9,338 bases of DNA from an uncultured Clostridia bacterium (GTDB taxonomy: Bacteria > Bacillota > Clostridia > TANB77 > CAG-508), in the NCBI GenBank assembly GCA_947628925.1, contig CANRBU010000039.1:1-9338 (forward strand), read 5' to 3'. Below, piece after piece: positions 1 through 7,300 of the stretch; positions within the stretch are counted from its first letter, which is position 1, and each line of letters begins with the position of its first letter. The notes under the pieces were generated by a model that saw only the letters and a list, made by a program, of their open reading frames with translations, had not been told where the DNA came from and did not search any database. The position numbers were made by a program, and so were the translations under genes.

Positions 1-948
1 CTTATGACAACAGAATTTATTGACTTAAAAGAAAATATGACAGTTGATGAAGCTTTTAAGTTTATAAAACGTAAAGAGTTAAAAACGGAAACAGTTTATA
101 ATTGTTATGTAGTAGCAGTAGATAGAAAATTGCTAGGGACAGTTGACATTAAGGACCTTTTAGTTGCGGAACGAGATGAACAAATAAAAGACATTATGGA
201 TACCAATGTGGTTAAAATAAATACATTAGATGACCAAGAAGATGTAACAAAAATGTTTGATAAATATAACTATGTTGCTCTTCCCGTAGTAGATAAAGAA
301 AATAGACTTGTTGGAATAATAACAATTGATGATGCTATTGATGTTATTCAAGAAGAGACATTAGAAGATTTTGAAAAAATGGCTGCTATTACGCCAAATG
401 ATGATGATACTTATTTAAAAACAAGTGTATTTAAACATGCAAAAAATAGAATTATTTGGCTACTAATATTAATGATTTCAGCAATGCTTACGGGTGAAGT
501 TATTGAAAACTATGAAGCAGCTATTTCTACACTGCCTATATTAGTAGCATTTATCCCAATGCTTATGGATACTGGTGGAAATTGTGGTTCACAAACTTCA
601 ACACTTATTATAAGAGGACTAGCAATGGAAGAACTTTCTACAAAAGATATTTTCAGGGCAATATGGAAAGAAATTAGAGTAGCAATTCTTGTAGGAATAG
701 TTCTTGCTATAGCAAATTCAATAAGAATTATGATACAATATAATGATTTAAAAATAGCAATTGTTGTTGGGGTTACCTTGGTTTGTACAGTAATAATGGC
801 AAAATTGCTTGGATGTATTTTGCCTATGTTGGCAAAAAAGTTAAAGCTAGATCCAGCAATTATGGCAGCACCTTTAATTACAACAATAGTTGATACATTA
901 TCTGTGTTAGTATTTTTTAATATTGCAACATTGGTATTTAACATTTAG
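1..948 (+). CDS. mgtE: MgtE-type magnesium transporter, 5'-truncated by the window edge
   Basis: C-terminal part of a membrane Mg2+ channel/transporter. The frame is open to base 1 (a Leu codon precedes the first ATG at 4). The text after that ATG (MTTEFIDLKENMTV) matches the start of the CBS region in MgtE, so the ATG is internal and the N-terminal MgtE_N domain lies outside the window. Numbering from that Met, two CBS domains span about 3-115. They end at the GIITIDDAIDVIQEE stretch, and in the family they sense cytosolic Mg2+ and gate the pore. The membrane domain follows (about 150-314) with roughly five hydrophobic segments, the conserved PMLMDTGGNCGSQ stretch (185-197) and the LDPAIMAAP...IVDTLS region. 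Asp297 there is the likely counterpart of the pore aspartate of Thermus MgtE. The C-terminus is complete (TAG 946-948). It is probably unrelated in function to the Fe-S genes downstream. Any Mg2+ riboswitch would lie upstream of the window. Confidence 0.95.
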   Translation, partial: LMTTEFIDLKENMTVDEAFKFIKRKELKTETVYNCYVVAVDRKLLGTVDIKDLLVAERDEQIKDIMDTNVVKINTLDDQEDVTKMFDKYNYVALPVVDKENRLVGIITIDDAIDVIQEETLEDFEKMAAITPNDDDTYLKTSVFKHAKNRIIWLLILMISAMLTGEVIENYEAAISTLPILVAFIPMLMDTGGNCGSQTSTLIIRGLAMEELSTKDIFRAIWKEIRVAILVGIVLAIANSIRIMIQYNDLKIAIVVGVTLVCTVIMAKLLGCILPMLAKKLKLDPAIMAAPLITTIVDTLSVLVFFNIATLVFNI

Positions 949-962
949 AAAGGAATGGGGTA

Positions 963-990
963 GGTTGAAAAATTTAATTCTTTTCCAACC
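963..990 (+). other. Imperfect hairpin between mgtE and the regulator gene
   Basis: GGTTG (963-967) pairs with CAACC (986-990) and AAAA (968-971) with TTTT (981-984), with C985 bulged and a 9-nt loop. No T-tract follows, so it is at best a weak attenuator or RNA-processing site. I see no convincing -35/-10 pair between mgtE and the regulator. The regulator may be read from an upstream promoter or a weak one. Confidence 0.3.
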
Positions 991-1022
991 AAGTTTGTGA
1001 TTTAGGAAGGAATGTGGTAAAA

Positions 1023-1421
1023 ATGAAAATAACAACTAAAGGAAGATATGCACTAAGGGTTATGATAGATTTAGCTATTAATAGTAACGGAAAATATATA
1101 TCTTTAAAGGATATTGCAGTTAGACAAGAAATATCTAATAAGTATTTAGAGCAAATTATTGCTTTGTTGAATAAGGCTGGATATTTGAAAACTGCTAGGG
1201 GAAATAACGGTGGCTACCAACTAGCTAAACGCCCAAGTGAATATACAATAGGAGATATTATTAGAGCAACAGAAGGAGAATTAGCACCAGCATATTGTTT
1301 AACTGAAGATGGAGAATGTGAAAAAAAAGAAAATTGCAAAACATTTTCTTTTTGGAAAGGCTTAGATGATACTATAAATCAATACATGGATAGTAAAACA
1401 TTAGAAGATTTAGCAAAATAA
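1023..1421 (+). CDS. iscR: Rrf2/IscR-family Fe-S sensing transcriptional regulator
   Basis: Cytoplasmic DNA-binding regulator of 132 residues, the usual Rrf2 length. The N-terminus (MKITTKGRYALRVMIDLA) and the winged helix-turn-helix through ARGNNGGYQLA (58-68) are family hallmarks. Cys92, Cys99 and Cys105 form C-x6-C-x5-C in the place of the three [2Fe-2S] ligands of IscR (C-x5-C-x5-C), so cluster occupancy probably controls DNA binding. I chose ATG 1023 because family members begin at MKI(S/T)TKGRYA. A GTG at 1014 would add three residues but sits only 3 nt from the AGGAAGG (1004-1010), while ATG 1023 is 12 nt away, so neither spacing is ideal. The iscS-iscU pair follows after a 126-nt gap holding two matching inverted repeats, its likely operators. 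The symbol is by family and context; a CymR-like cysteine regulator is less likely given the three Cys. Confidence 0.9.
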   Translation: MKITTKGRYALRVMIDLAINSNGKYISLKDIAVRQEISNKYLEQIIALLNKAGYLKTARGNNGGYQLAKRPSEYTIGDIIRATEGELAPAYCLTEDGECEKKENCKTFSFWKGLDDTINQYMDSKTLEDLAK

Positions 1422-1428
1422 AATGCAA

Positions 1429-1449
1429 TTCCTATTGACTTACTAGGAA
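1429..1449 (+). promoter_or_regulatory. Candidate Rrf2/IscR operator 1
   Basis: Inverted repeat TTCCTA (1429-1434), N9, TAGGAA (1444-1449), followed by AT. It is centred at 1439 on the -35 hexamer (1435-1440), so a bound dimer would block RNA polymerase. The size and dyad fit Rrf2-family operators. The link to the regulator encoded just upstream is inferred from position. Confidence 0.65.
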
Positions 1450-1463
1450 ATATATGATATAAT
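1435..1463 (+). promoter_or_regulatory. Promoter of iscS-iscU
   Basis: TTGACT (1435-1440), a 17-nt spacer and a perfect TATAAT (1458-1463), preceded by TGA, which makes an extended -10. Expected start is near 1470, giving a leader of about 78 nt before iscS. It is very close to SigA consensus, so it should be strong unless repressed. Confidence 0.85.
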
Positions 1464-1483
1464 TCCTAGTAGTTTAATAGGAA
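1463..1483 (+). promoter_or_regulatory. Candidate Rrf2/IscR operator 2
   Basis: Second copy of TTCCTA (1463-1468), N9, TAGGAA (1478-1483), again preceded by A and followed by AT. It lies exactly 34 bp from copy 1 and covers the end of the -10 and the expected start site. The inner arms of the two copies also form a 9-bp inverted repeat with each other (TACTAGGAA 1441-1449 and TTCCTAGTA 1463-1471). Confidence 0.65.
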
Positions 1484-1487
1484 ATAA

Positions 1488-1507
1488 AGTAAAATTAAAA
1501 TTTTACT
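1488..1507 (+). repeat. Perfect inverted repeat in the iscS leader
   Basis: AGTAAAATT (1488-1496) and AATTTTACT (1499-1507) are perfect 9-nt complements separated by two bases. As RNA it can form an 8-bp stem with a TAAA loop. It lies in the predicted 5' leader of iscS, downstream of operator 2. It is AT-only in most pairs, so a weak hairpin; it could equally be a DNA site. Confidence 0.45.
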
Positions 1508-1547
1508 GAATCAAATCCTAAAAAATAAAAGAGGAAGGAAGAGATGT

Positions 1548-2723
1548 ATGGATACAATTTATTTAGACAATAATGCGACAACAAAAACAGATGATGAAGT
1601 CTTGAAAGCTATGTTTCCGTATTTTTCAGAAAGCTATGGAAACCCATCATCAATCTACAAAATAGGTAGAGAAAATAGGAGAGCAGTAGAGGAAGCAAGG
1701 GAAAAAGTTGCTGAAGTTTTAAACTGCGAACCAAATGAAATATATTTTACTGCAGGTGGAAGTGAAAGTGATAATACAGCAATAAGAGGAATTGCATATA
1801 GTTATAAGAAAAAAGGAAATCATATTATCACATCAAAAATTGAGCATCCGGCAGTATTAGAAACTTGCAAACAGTTGGAAAAAGAAGGCTTTGAAGTAAG
1901 CTATATAGGTGTAGATGAGAATGGTATTGTAAAATTAGATGAATTGCAGTCTGCTATAAGACCAACAACTACTCTTATTACTATAATGTTTGCAAACAAT
2001 GAAATTGGAACAATTGAACCAATAAAAGAAATAGGAGAAATTGCTAAAAAGAATAATATCGTATTTCACACAGATGCAGTTCAAGCAGTTGGAAGCGTAA
2101 GAATTGATGTTCAAGAATTAAATATTGACAGTCTTTCATTATCAGGACATAAATTCTATGGACCAAAGGGAATTGGTGCATTATATGTAAAAAAAGGAGT
2201 ACAATTTCAAAAATTTATAAATGGTGGACATCAAGAAAGAAATAAAAGAGCAGGAACAGAGAATGTACCAGGCATTGTAGGTTTAGGAAAAGCAATAGAA
2301 TTAGCATATCAAGATTTAGAAGAACACAATAAGAAAATAAAAGAATTGCGTGATTATTATGTGGAACAAATTGAAAAAAGAGTTCCTTATATCAAAGTTA
2401 ATGGAGATAGAGAAAAAAGATTACCAGGAAACAGCAATATTTCATTTAGATTTATTGAGGGTGAAGGACTTTTATTAAACTTAGATTTGAAAGGTATTTG
2501 TGCATCAAGTGGAAGTGCATGTACATCAGGCTCACTAGATCCATCACATGTATTACTTGCTATTGGTCTACCTCATGAAATTGCACATGGTTCATTAAGA
2601 ATTTCTATTGGAAAATATAATACAAAAGAAGAAATTGATTATACTATTGATAGTATAGTTGAAATTGTGGCAAGGCTTAGAGAAATGTCTCCTTTATGGG
2701 AAGAATTTAATGAAAAGAAATAA
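1548..2723 (+). CDS. iscS: Cysteine desulfurase (IscS/NifS type)
   Basis: PLP enzyme that turns L-cysteine into alanine and leaves a persulfide for Fe-S cluster building and often tRNA thiolation. It is cytoplasmic, a class V aminotransferase fold, 391 residues (family about 380-405), complete. Visible hallmarks: YLDNNATT at the N-terminus, the ESDN stretch (73-76), His100, the NNEIG motif (150-154), HTDAVQ with Asp176 and Gln179 around the cofactor, the PLP lysine Lys202 in SGHK, the RAGTEN loop (234-239), and the catalytic Cys325 in SSGSACTSG. This mobile loop makes it group I (IscS/NifS), not SufS. Start ATG 1548 has AGGAAGG (1532-1538) 9 nt upstream. iscU follows after 21 nt, so the two are co-transcribed from the promoter at 1435-1463. 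Nothing looks damaged. NifS is an equally valid name, as in clostridia that use this pair for housekeeping clusters. Confidence 0.96.
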   Translation: MDTIYLDNNATTKTDDEVLKAMFPYFSESYGNPSSIYKIGRENRRAVEEAREKVAEVLNCEPNEIYFTAGGSESDNTAIRGIAYSYKKKGNHIITSKIEHPAVLETCKQLEKEGFEVSYIGVDENGIVKLDELQSAIRPTTTLITIMFANNEIGTIEPIKEIGEIAKKNNIVFHTDAVQAVGSVRIDVQELNIDSLSLSGHKFYGPKGIGALYVKKGVQFQKFINGGHQERNKRAGTENVPGIVGLGKAIELAYQDLEEHNKKIKELRDYYVEQIEKRVPYIKVNGDREKRLPGNSNISFRFIEGEGLLLNLDLKGICASSGSACTSGSLDPSHVLLAIGLPHEIAHGSLRISIGKYNTKEEIDYTIDSIVEIVARLREMSPLWEEFNEKK

Positions 2724-2744
2724 AAAGGAAAGGAAATAATAATT

Positions 2745-3185
2745 ATGGAATATACAGATAAAGTAGTTGATCATTATACAAATCCAAGAAATGTAGGAAA
2801 AATAGAAGATGCTTCAGGAGTTGGGGAAGTAGGTAACCCAGTTTGCGGAGATATTATGAAAATGTTTATAAAAGTTGAAAATAATATAATTGTTGATGTA
2901 AAATTTAAAACTTTTGGATGTGGAGCAGCAATTGCAACTAGCAGTATTTCAACAGAAATGATAAAAGGAAAAACAATAGAAGAAGCATTGGCTTTAAAAA
3001 ATACAGATGTAGTAAACAGTTTAGGAGGTTTACCACCAGTAAAATTACATTGTTCAGTTTTAGCAGAAGAGGCTATCCATGAAGCTATTGCAGACTATTA
3101 TAGAAAAGAAGGAAAAATGACAGAAGAAGAAATTAGAGAAAAATGTAACTTAAAAGAACATCACTGTGAACACTGTGGAGACTAG
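2745..3185 (+). CDS. iscU: Fe-S cluster scaffold protein IscU/NifU-N type
   Basis: Cytoplasmic scaffold on which IscS-supplied sulfur and iron are assembled into [2Fe-2S]/[4Fe-4S] clusters. The 146 residues cover a full IscU domain. Cys34 in NPVCGD (with Asp36), Cys59 in KTFGCGAAIATSS and Cys103 in LPPVKLHCS are the three cluster ligands. LPPVK (96-100) is the site bound by the HscA chaperone in proteobacteria, though no hscA/hscB is in the window. It lacks the ferredoxin-like and NfuA-like domains of full NifU. The last residues form an extra tail rich in Cys and His (Cys134, His139, His140, Cys141, His143, Cys144), beyond the minimal fold. Start ATG 2745 has AAGGAAAGGAA just upstream (2726-2735). 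It is second in the iscS operon and is followed by a structured terminator. Confidence 0.95.
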   Translation: MEYTDKVVDHYTNPRNVGKIEDASGVGEVGNPVCGDIMKMFIKVENNIIVDVKFKTFGCGAAIATSSISTEMIKGKTIEEALALKNTDVVNSLGGLPPVKLHCSVLAEEAIHEAIADYYRKEGKMTEEEIREKCNLKEHHCEHCGD

Positions 3186-3215
3186 GGAAAATACGTAAAT
3201 AAGAGATATATATTT

Positions 3216-3312
3216 AGAAGAGAGTTTCTTGAAATATAACTCAAAACGGTAGACATAATAAAGAAATGTAAACCGTAATGCGAAGTTATATGTAAAAAGA
3301 AACTCTTTTTTT
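3216..3312 (+). terminator. Long multi-helix terminator or structured RNA after iscU
   Basis: Four nested helices stack into one imperfect rod. The outer pairs AGAGTTTCTT (3221-3230) with AAGAAACTCT (3297-3306). Next, ATATAACT (3234-3241) pairs with AGTTATAT (3284-3291), then ACGGT (3246-3250) with ACCGT (3272-3276), then ACAT (3253-3256) with ATGT (3266-3269). Seven T (3306-3312) follow directly. It is much longer than a usual intrinsic terminator, so it may also be a processed small RNA from the iscU 3' end. No separate promoter is seen in front of it. Confidence 0.7.
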
Positions 3313-3437
3313 GTACTATATATGCTACATTAAAACGTTTTTGCCATTATTGCAATTTTGGAAATCTAATATCCGTAAGTGTTTAAGAATGTTGCAAAAA
3401 GATACAAAAATGTAAACAAAATGTAATGCCAAAAAAA
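3313..3437 (+). other. Non-coding spacer between the iscU terminator and the sortase promoter
   Basis: Part of a 305-base gap between genes. I find no plausible ORF here. It contains the perfect palindrome AAAACGTTTT (3332-3341) and, near the promoter, a pair of TGTAA repeats 11 bp apart (described separately). Otherwise it is featureless AT-rich DNA. Confidence 0.5.
3406..3427 (+). repeat. 11-bp-spaced direct repeat upstream of the sortase promoter
   Basis: AAAATGTAA occurs at 3407-3415 and again at 3418-3426, one helical turn apart, ending 11 bp before the -35. Read on the minus strand it is ATTACA-N5-TTTACA, the spacing used by OmpR/PhoP-family response regulators. Base composition is very AT-rich, so chance is possible. 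Confidence 0.3.
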
Positions 3438-3466
3438 TTGAAAAACCCTTGAAAATACAGTATAAT
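3438..3466 (+). promoter_or_regulatory. Promoter of the sortase-adhesin operon
   Basis: TTGAAA (3438-3443), a 17-nt spacer and a perfect TATAAT (3461-3466). Expected start is near 3473, leaving a very short leader of about 18 nt that is mostly the ribosome binding site AAAGGAAG (3478-3485). Confidence 0.75.
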
Positions 3467-3490
3467 AAGGAAGAATAAAAGGAAGAAATT

Positions 3491-4351
3491 ATGAAGAAAA
3501 AATTAGTAATAAAAACAATATCAAAATTATGTATTTTAAGTGTGATAGGTTTATTATGCTATCCAGCAATTTCTGATATCTATGATGCAATAAACACATC
3601 TCATATAATAAGTGAGTATGAACAAGTAGCAAATGAAATTGAAAACCAAGATTATATGGATATAATAGAACAAGCTAATAGATATAATGAAGAGCTAGCA
3701 AAAAAGCCATCAAACTATGAATTATCACAAGAAGAAATGGAAAAATATAAATCCATTTTAAATATTGATGGAAATGGGCTTATGGGGACTGTAATTATTT
3801 CTAAAATTAATGTTGAACTTCCAATATACCATACAGCAGAAAAGGAAATATTAAAAAAATCAGCAGGACATATTCCAGGGTCTTCAATTCCAGTAGGAGG
3901 AAAAAGTACACACTCTATTATTCTAGCACATACAGGCATGGTATCAGCAAAATTATTTACAGAATTACCTAAACTGGAGAAAGATGATATATTCCAAATT
4001 AGAGTGTTAAATGAGATTTACAATTATCAAGTAGATCAAATTACAACAGTATATCCTAATGAATTAGAAAATTTAAAAATTATAGAAGGACAAGATTATT
4101 GCACACTAGTCACTTGTGTACCAATAGGAGTAAATGACCATAGACTTCTTGTGAGAGGACACAGGGTAGATAATAATGAGCAGAATGTAGTAACATTAGA
4201 AAAAAGTGTGATTACAAAATTACAGCAAGGAAAAATTCTTTCAAATTACGAAATATATATGGTTATTATTGCAATTTTATTATTTATTATAGGTTGCTGT
4301 TATCCATTTTTCAAATGGTGTTTAAAATCTAGAAAGGAACGTGATAAATGA
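3491..4351 (+). CDS. Class C-like (pilus-type) sortase
   Basis: Membrane-bound transpeptidase that cleaves LPXTG-type signals and joins the protein to the cell wall or to another subunit. It has 286 residues. An N-terminal membrane segment (about 9-29) is followed by a linker, then the sortase core beginning near NIDGNGLMGTVIISKINVELPIYH (91-114). The catalytic triad is His147 (LAHTGM), Cys209 (TLVTC) and Arg218 (NDHRLLVRGH). A second hydrophobic segment (about 254-275) and a basic tail end the protein. The two membrane segments and the DGNGxMG...PIYH stretch fit class C (SrtC) enzymes that polymerise pilins. The aromatic DP(F/W) lid motif common in class C is not visible in the expected region (about 70-90). 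The downstream LPKTG protein, overlapping by 4 nt, is the obvious substrate. A housekeeping class A role is unlikely given this architecture and linkage. Confidence 0.92.
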   Translation: MKKKLVIKTISKLCILSVIGLLCYPAISDIYDAINTSHIISEYEQVANEIENQDYMDIIEQANRYNEELAKKPSNYELSQEEMEKYKSILNIDGNGLMGTVIISKINVELPIYHTAEKEILKKSAGHIPGSSIPVGGKSTHSIILAHTGMVSAKLFTELPKLEKDDIFQIRVLNEIYNYQVDQITTVYPNELENLKIIEGQDYCTLVTCVPIGVNDHRLLVRGHRVDNNEQNVVTLEKSVITKLQQGKILSNYEIYMVIIAILLFIIGCCYPFFKWCLKSRKERDK

Positions 4352-7300
4352 TGAAAAAATTAGTATCAATGATTTTAATTGTGTGTATACTAGGTATTGC
4401 ACTGCCGATGAATGGTTTTAAATCATTAAGTATTGCTGAGGAAAATAATTTAATAACAAAAAACTCGTTACATTTTATTATACAACATTGGCATGATGTG
4501 CCAGATGAAACTGATGATTCGGAGAGCGAGCAACTTATTGATGTTGTAGAAGGTTATATTGCTAAAAACAATGAAAACAAATATGATTTCTACTATGTTG
4601 ACGAAACTAATGGTGAAACAAAAAAAATTACAGGTAATTTAACAGAAATATCACCTTATATTGAAAATATAGATACAGAAACAGGAATAATAACACTTTC
4701 TATAAAACCAATTACTAATGAAGAGGGAGTCGCTTTAGAAAGATTTTCAGGAATTTCTCTTTCAGCGGGACATGGTGCAATAGATTCTAGCAAAGAAGAT
4801 ACTATTGAAATTACATATCAACCTAATGTTCATTTGGTAAAAGCACAAGTATATTACTCAAATGAGGGAATAACGGTGTTTGGCAGTGGAAGAGATGATG
4901 CTGTTTTTGGAAATAGTGATATTCAACAAAATTTGGAGCAAGATACAGAATGGGTATATACATATAAAAAAGATAAAGAACCAAACAAAAAAGGTGATGT
5001 AGTTAAAGATATCAATCAAAAACCAGTATATAACAAAGAAGATTTACCTAAAGATTTAGTAGAAGGTGAAGATGTTCAAAAAGTAAAAGTTTATAGTACA
5101 CTTGCAGGATTACATACTGATAAAACAGTTACAGCTGTTGATGGTAGAACATTCAATGTGGATTTGGAATCATGGTTTTCTGGAGCACCAACTGCAAATA
5201 TAGGTTTAATCCTAGATTCTTCAGGTAGTATGGCATTTTCATCAGATGAGTTAAAGCCTATTAATATAAATGAATTAGGATTATCAGAGGAGCAAAAAGA
5301 AAAACTTTCTGAAAAAATTTTAAAAGAAGGTAGGTATGTTGAAAATCCTACAGCAGATACATGGAGTAAAGAAATTTTTCTTACTAATGAGGAAGTAAAT
5401 TCAATTCTTAATATTTATAATACTGATGATTCAAAACTTAGTGCTAGTGATTATTCATATTATGTATTTGATGAGAGAGATTCAGTTAACGAATATGTAG
5501 CTTTAGGTTACTGGGATGGTTCTTTAAAAGATTTAAGAGATAAAATTATAGGATACTATCAATTTAATAGAGGAACAAGCGAAGAACCAGATGAAAGAGA
5601 TTGGTTAATAAATAGTGCAACAGGACAATCAGCAAAATTAGTAAATCAAGTTAAAAACAATGAACAAATCACTTTTACAGATGCACCGTTGCCAGATAAT
5701 TGGCAGACTGATCCTCGTATAAAGATGGATGGAGAGAACGGACTAAAAATAAAAAATATCAATGATGGCGTTGGAGTTTTACTTGATGCAGTACCAAGTA
5801 GTTCAAATTTTAGTGTTTCATTTTCTATAAAGAAAGATGGAAAAACTGATGATACTGCAGACCCACAGAATTATACAGATATTTTATATATAGGTGAAAT
5901 AGAAAATAAAGAAAATTCTGAATATTTTAGGGCTATTCGTGATGGGCGTAATGGTGGTTCTGTATCAACACAAGGAAATTCAAGTGCCAGATTTAAAGGA
6001 TTTAATAATGAAGTTATAAATGATAATAAAGTATCAGATATAAATACAGTATTTTCTTCTGCAAATACGGCACATACGATAACACTTGTTTTTAATGAAG
6101 GAAAATTAACAACTTATATGGATGGGGAAATTGCACAATCAAAGAATACTATGACGAATACAGATATACCTGTAAACTTAACTGGTAACAATATTGTTTT
6201 AAATGGATTTAATGATGGATATAATGGTGCAGACTTGTTTATTGATAATGTTGTAGTTATAGATGCACCACTTAGTAAAGAAGAAGTACAAGAATTAGAG
6301 AGTATCGTAAATGAAGAAGATGATAAGTCTGAATATATAATTTATAATAAATATAACAATAATGGAGAATTTAAAAGTATTGGTTCAGTAGCGAATAATT
6401 TTGTAGGATTAACTAAAGGGTTACCTGGATGGTACTATGTTAATTATGATTCTGAATGGGATGAAAAATATTTTAATAAAGATATTGAATCTTGTAAGAA
6501 ATATTGGGGAATACCAACTAATACTAAGGAAGAGTTGATTTTTGAGGATACAATAACTGCTGATAGGGGTATTCAATTAAAAAATACAGGTTATACTTAT
6601 GAGCCAGAAGAAAATACGCCAACACAGTTTTATATTGATGAAGATGGATATTTACGTTGCTTTTTTGCTTCAGGTACTCGCAAAGATGTTATAGGAACAT
6701 CATTAGTATTTTTTAAAGAAGATAATCAACATATAAAAGCAGAAATTTTGCAGCGTGCTATAGGAAATTTTGCATTGCAGTTGAATGATGTTTCTCCTGA
6801 TAGTAAAGTTTCAGCAGTTAGATTTAGTACAACAAAAGTTACAGAGCAAGATTATGATAAACTTGTGCTTCTAGATTGGACAAATGATGTTGGCGAAGTA
6901 CAGAGTATGATGTCTTTAAATAGAGGTACAGGGGGAACAAGGGAAGGTACACCTAGTAAGCCACGAGAAGGACTTGAACCAATAACGCAATATAATTATG
7001 GTATTACGGGTGGTACAGCAACTTATACAGGTTTAAAATCTTTTTATCAACATTTGTCAACAAGAGTGGATCAATCGGCTGATAAATATTTAGTAATTTT
7101 TACAGATGGTAAAGATACAAGTCAAGATAAAAGAGCTGATGCTATTTCAGTAGCAAATAGCTTGAAAGAAGCAGGATATACAATATTCAGTGTTATGCTA
7201 ACAGGAGGAAGTGTTGAAAAGAGTGAAGTAGCGACTTCAGAATATCAACAAGCAAAGAGTTTCTTATTACAACTTATTGGAACTTCAAATCCAGATGAAA

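Noticed and set aside
510..944. Minus-strand open frame of 144 codons opposite mgtE
   Set aside because: It lies wholly within the conserved MgtE membrane domain, and its translation shows no family I recognise. It is a shadow of the real gene.
963..990. Hairpin after mgtE as an intrinsic terminator
   Set aside because: The stem is imperfect and no T-run follows it.
1014..1022. GTG start for the Rrf2 regulator
   Set aside because: It is only 3 nt after AGGAAGG, and it adds three residues before the family's conserved MKITTKGRYA start. ATG 1023 is preferred, though not proven.
3332..3341. AAAACGTTTT palindrome as a CcpA (cre) site
   Set aside because: The central ACGT fits, but the outer TG...CA positions do not match cre, and it is far upstream of the promoter.
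3449..3466. TTGAAA at 3449-3454 as the sortase -35
   Set aside because: It is only 6 nt from TATAAT. The TTGAAA at 3438-3443 gives the proper 17-nt spacing.
3715..3939. Minus-strand open frame of 74 codons opposite the sortase
   Set aside because: It lies inside the conserved sortase core, with no recognisable product. It is a shadow.
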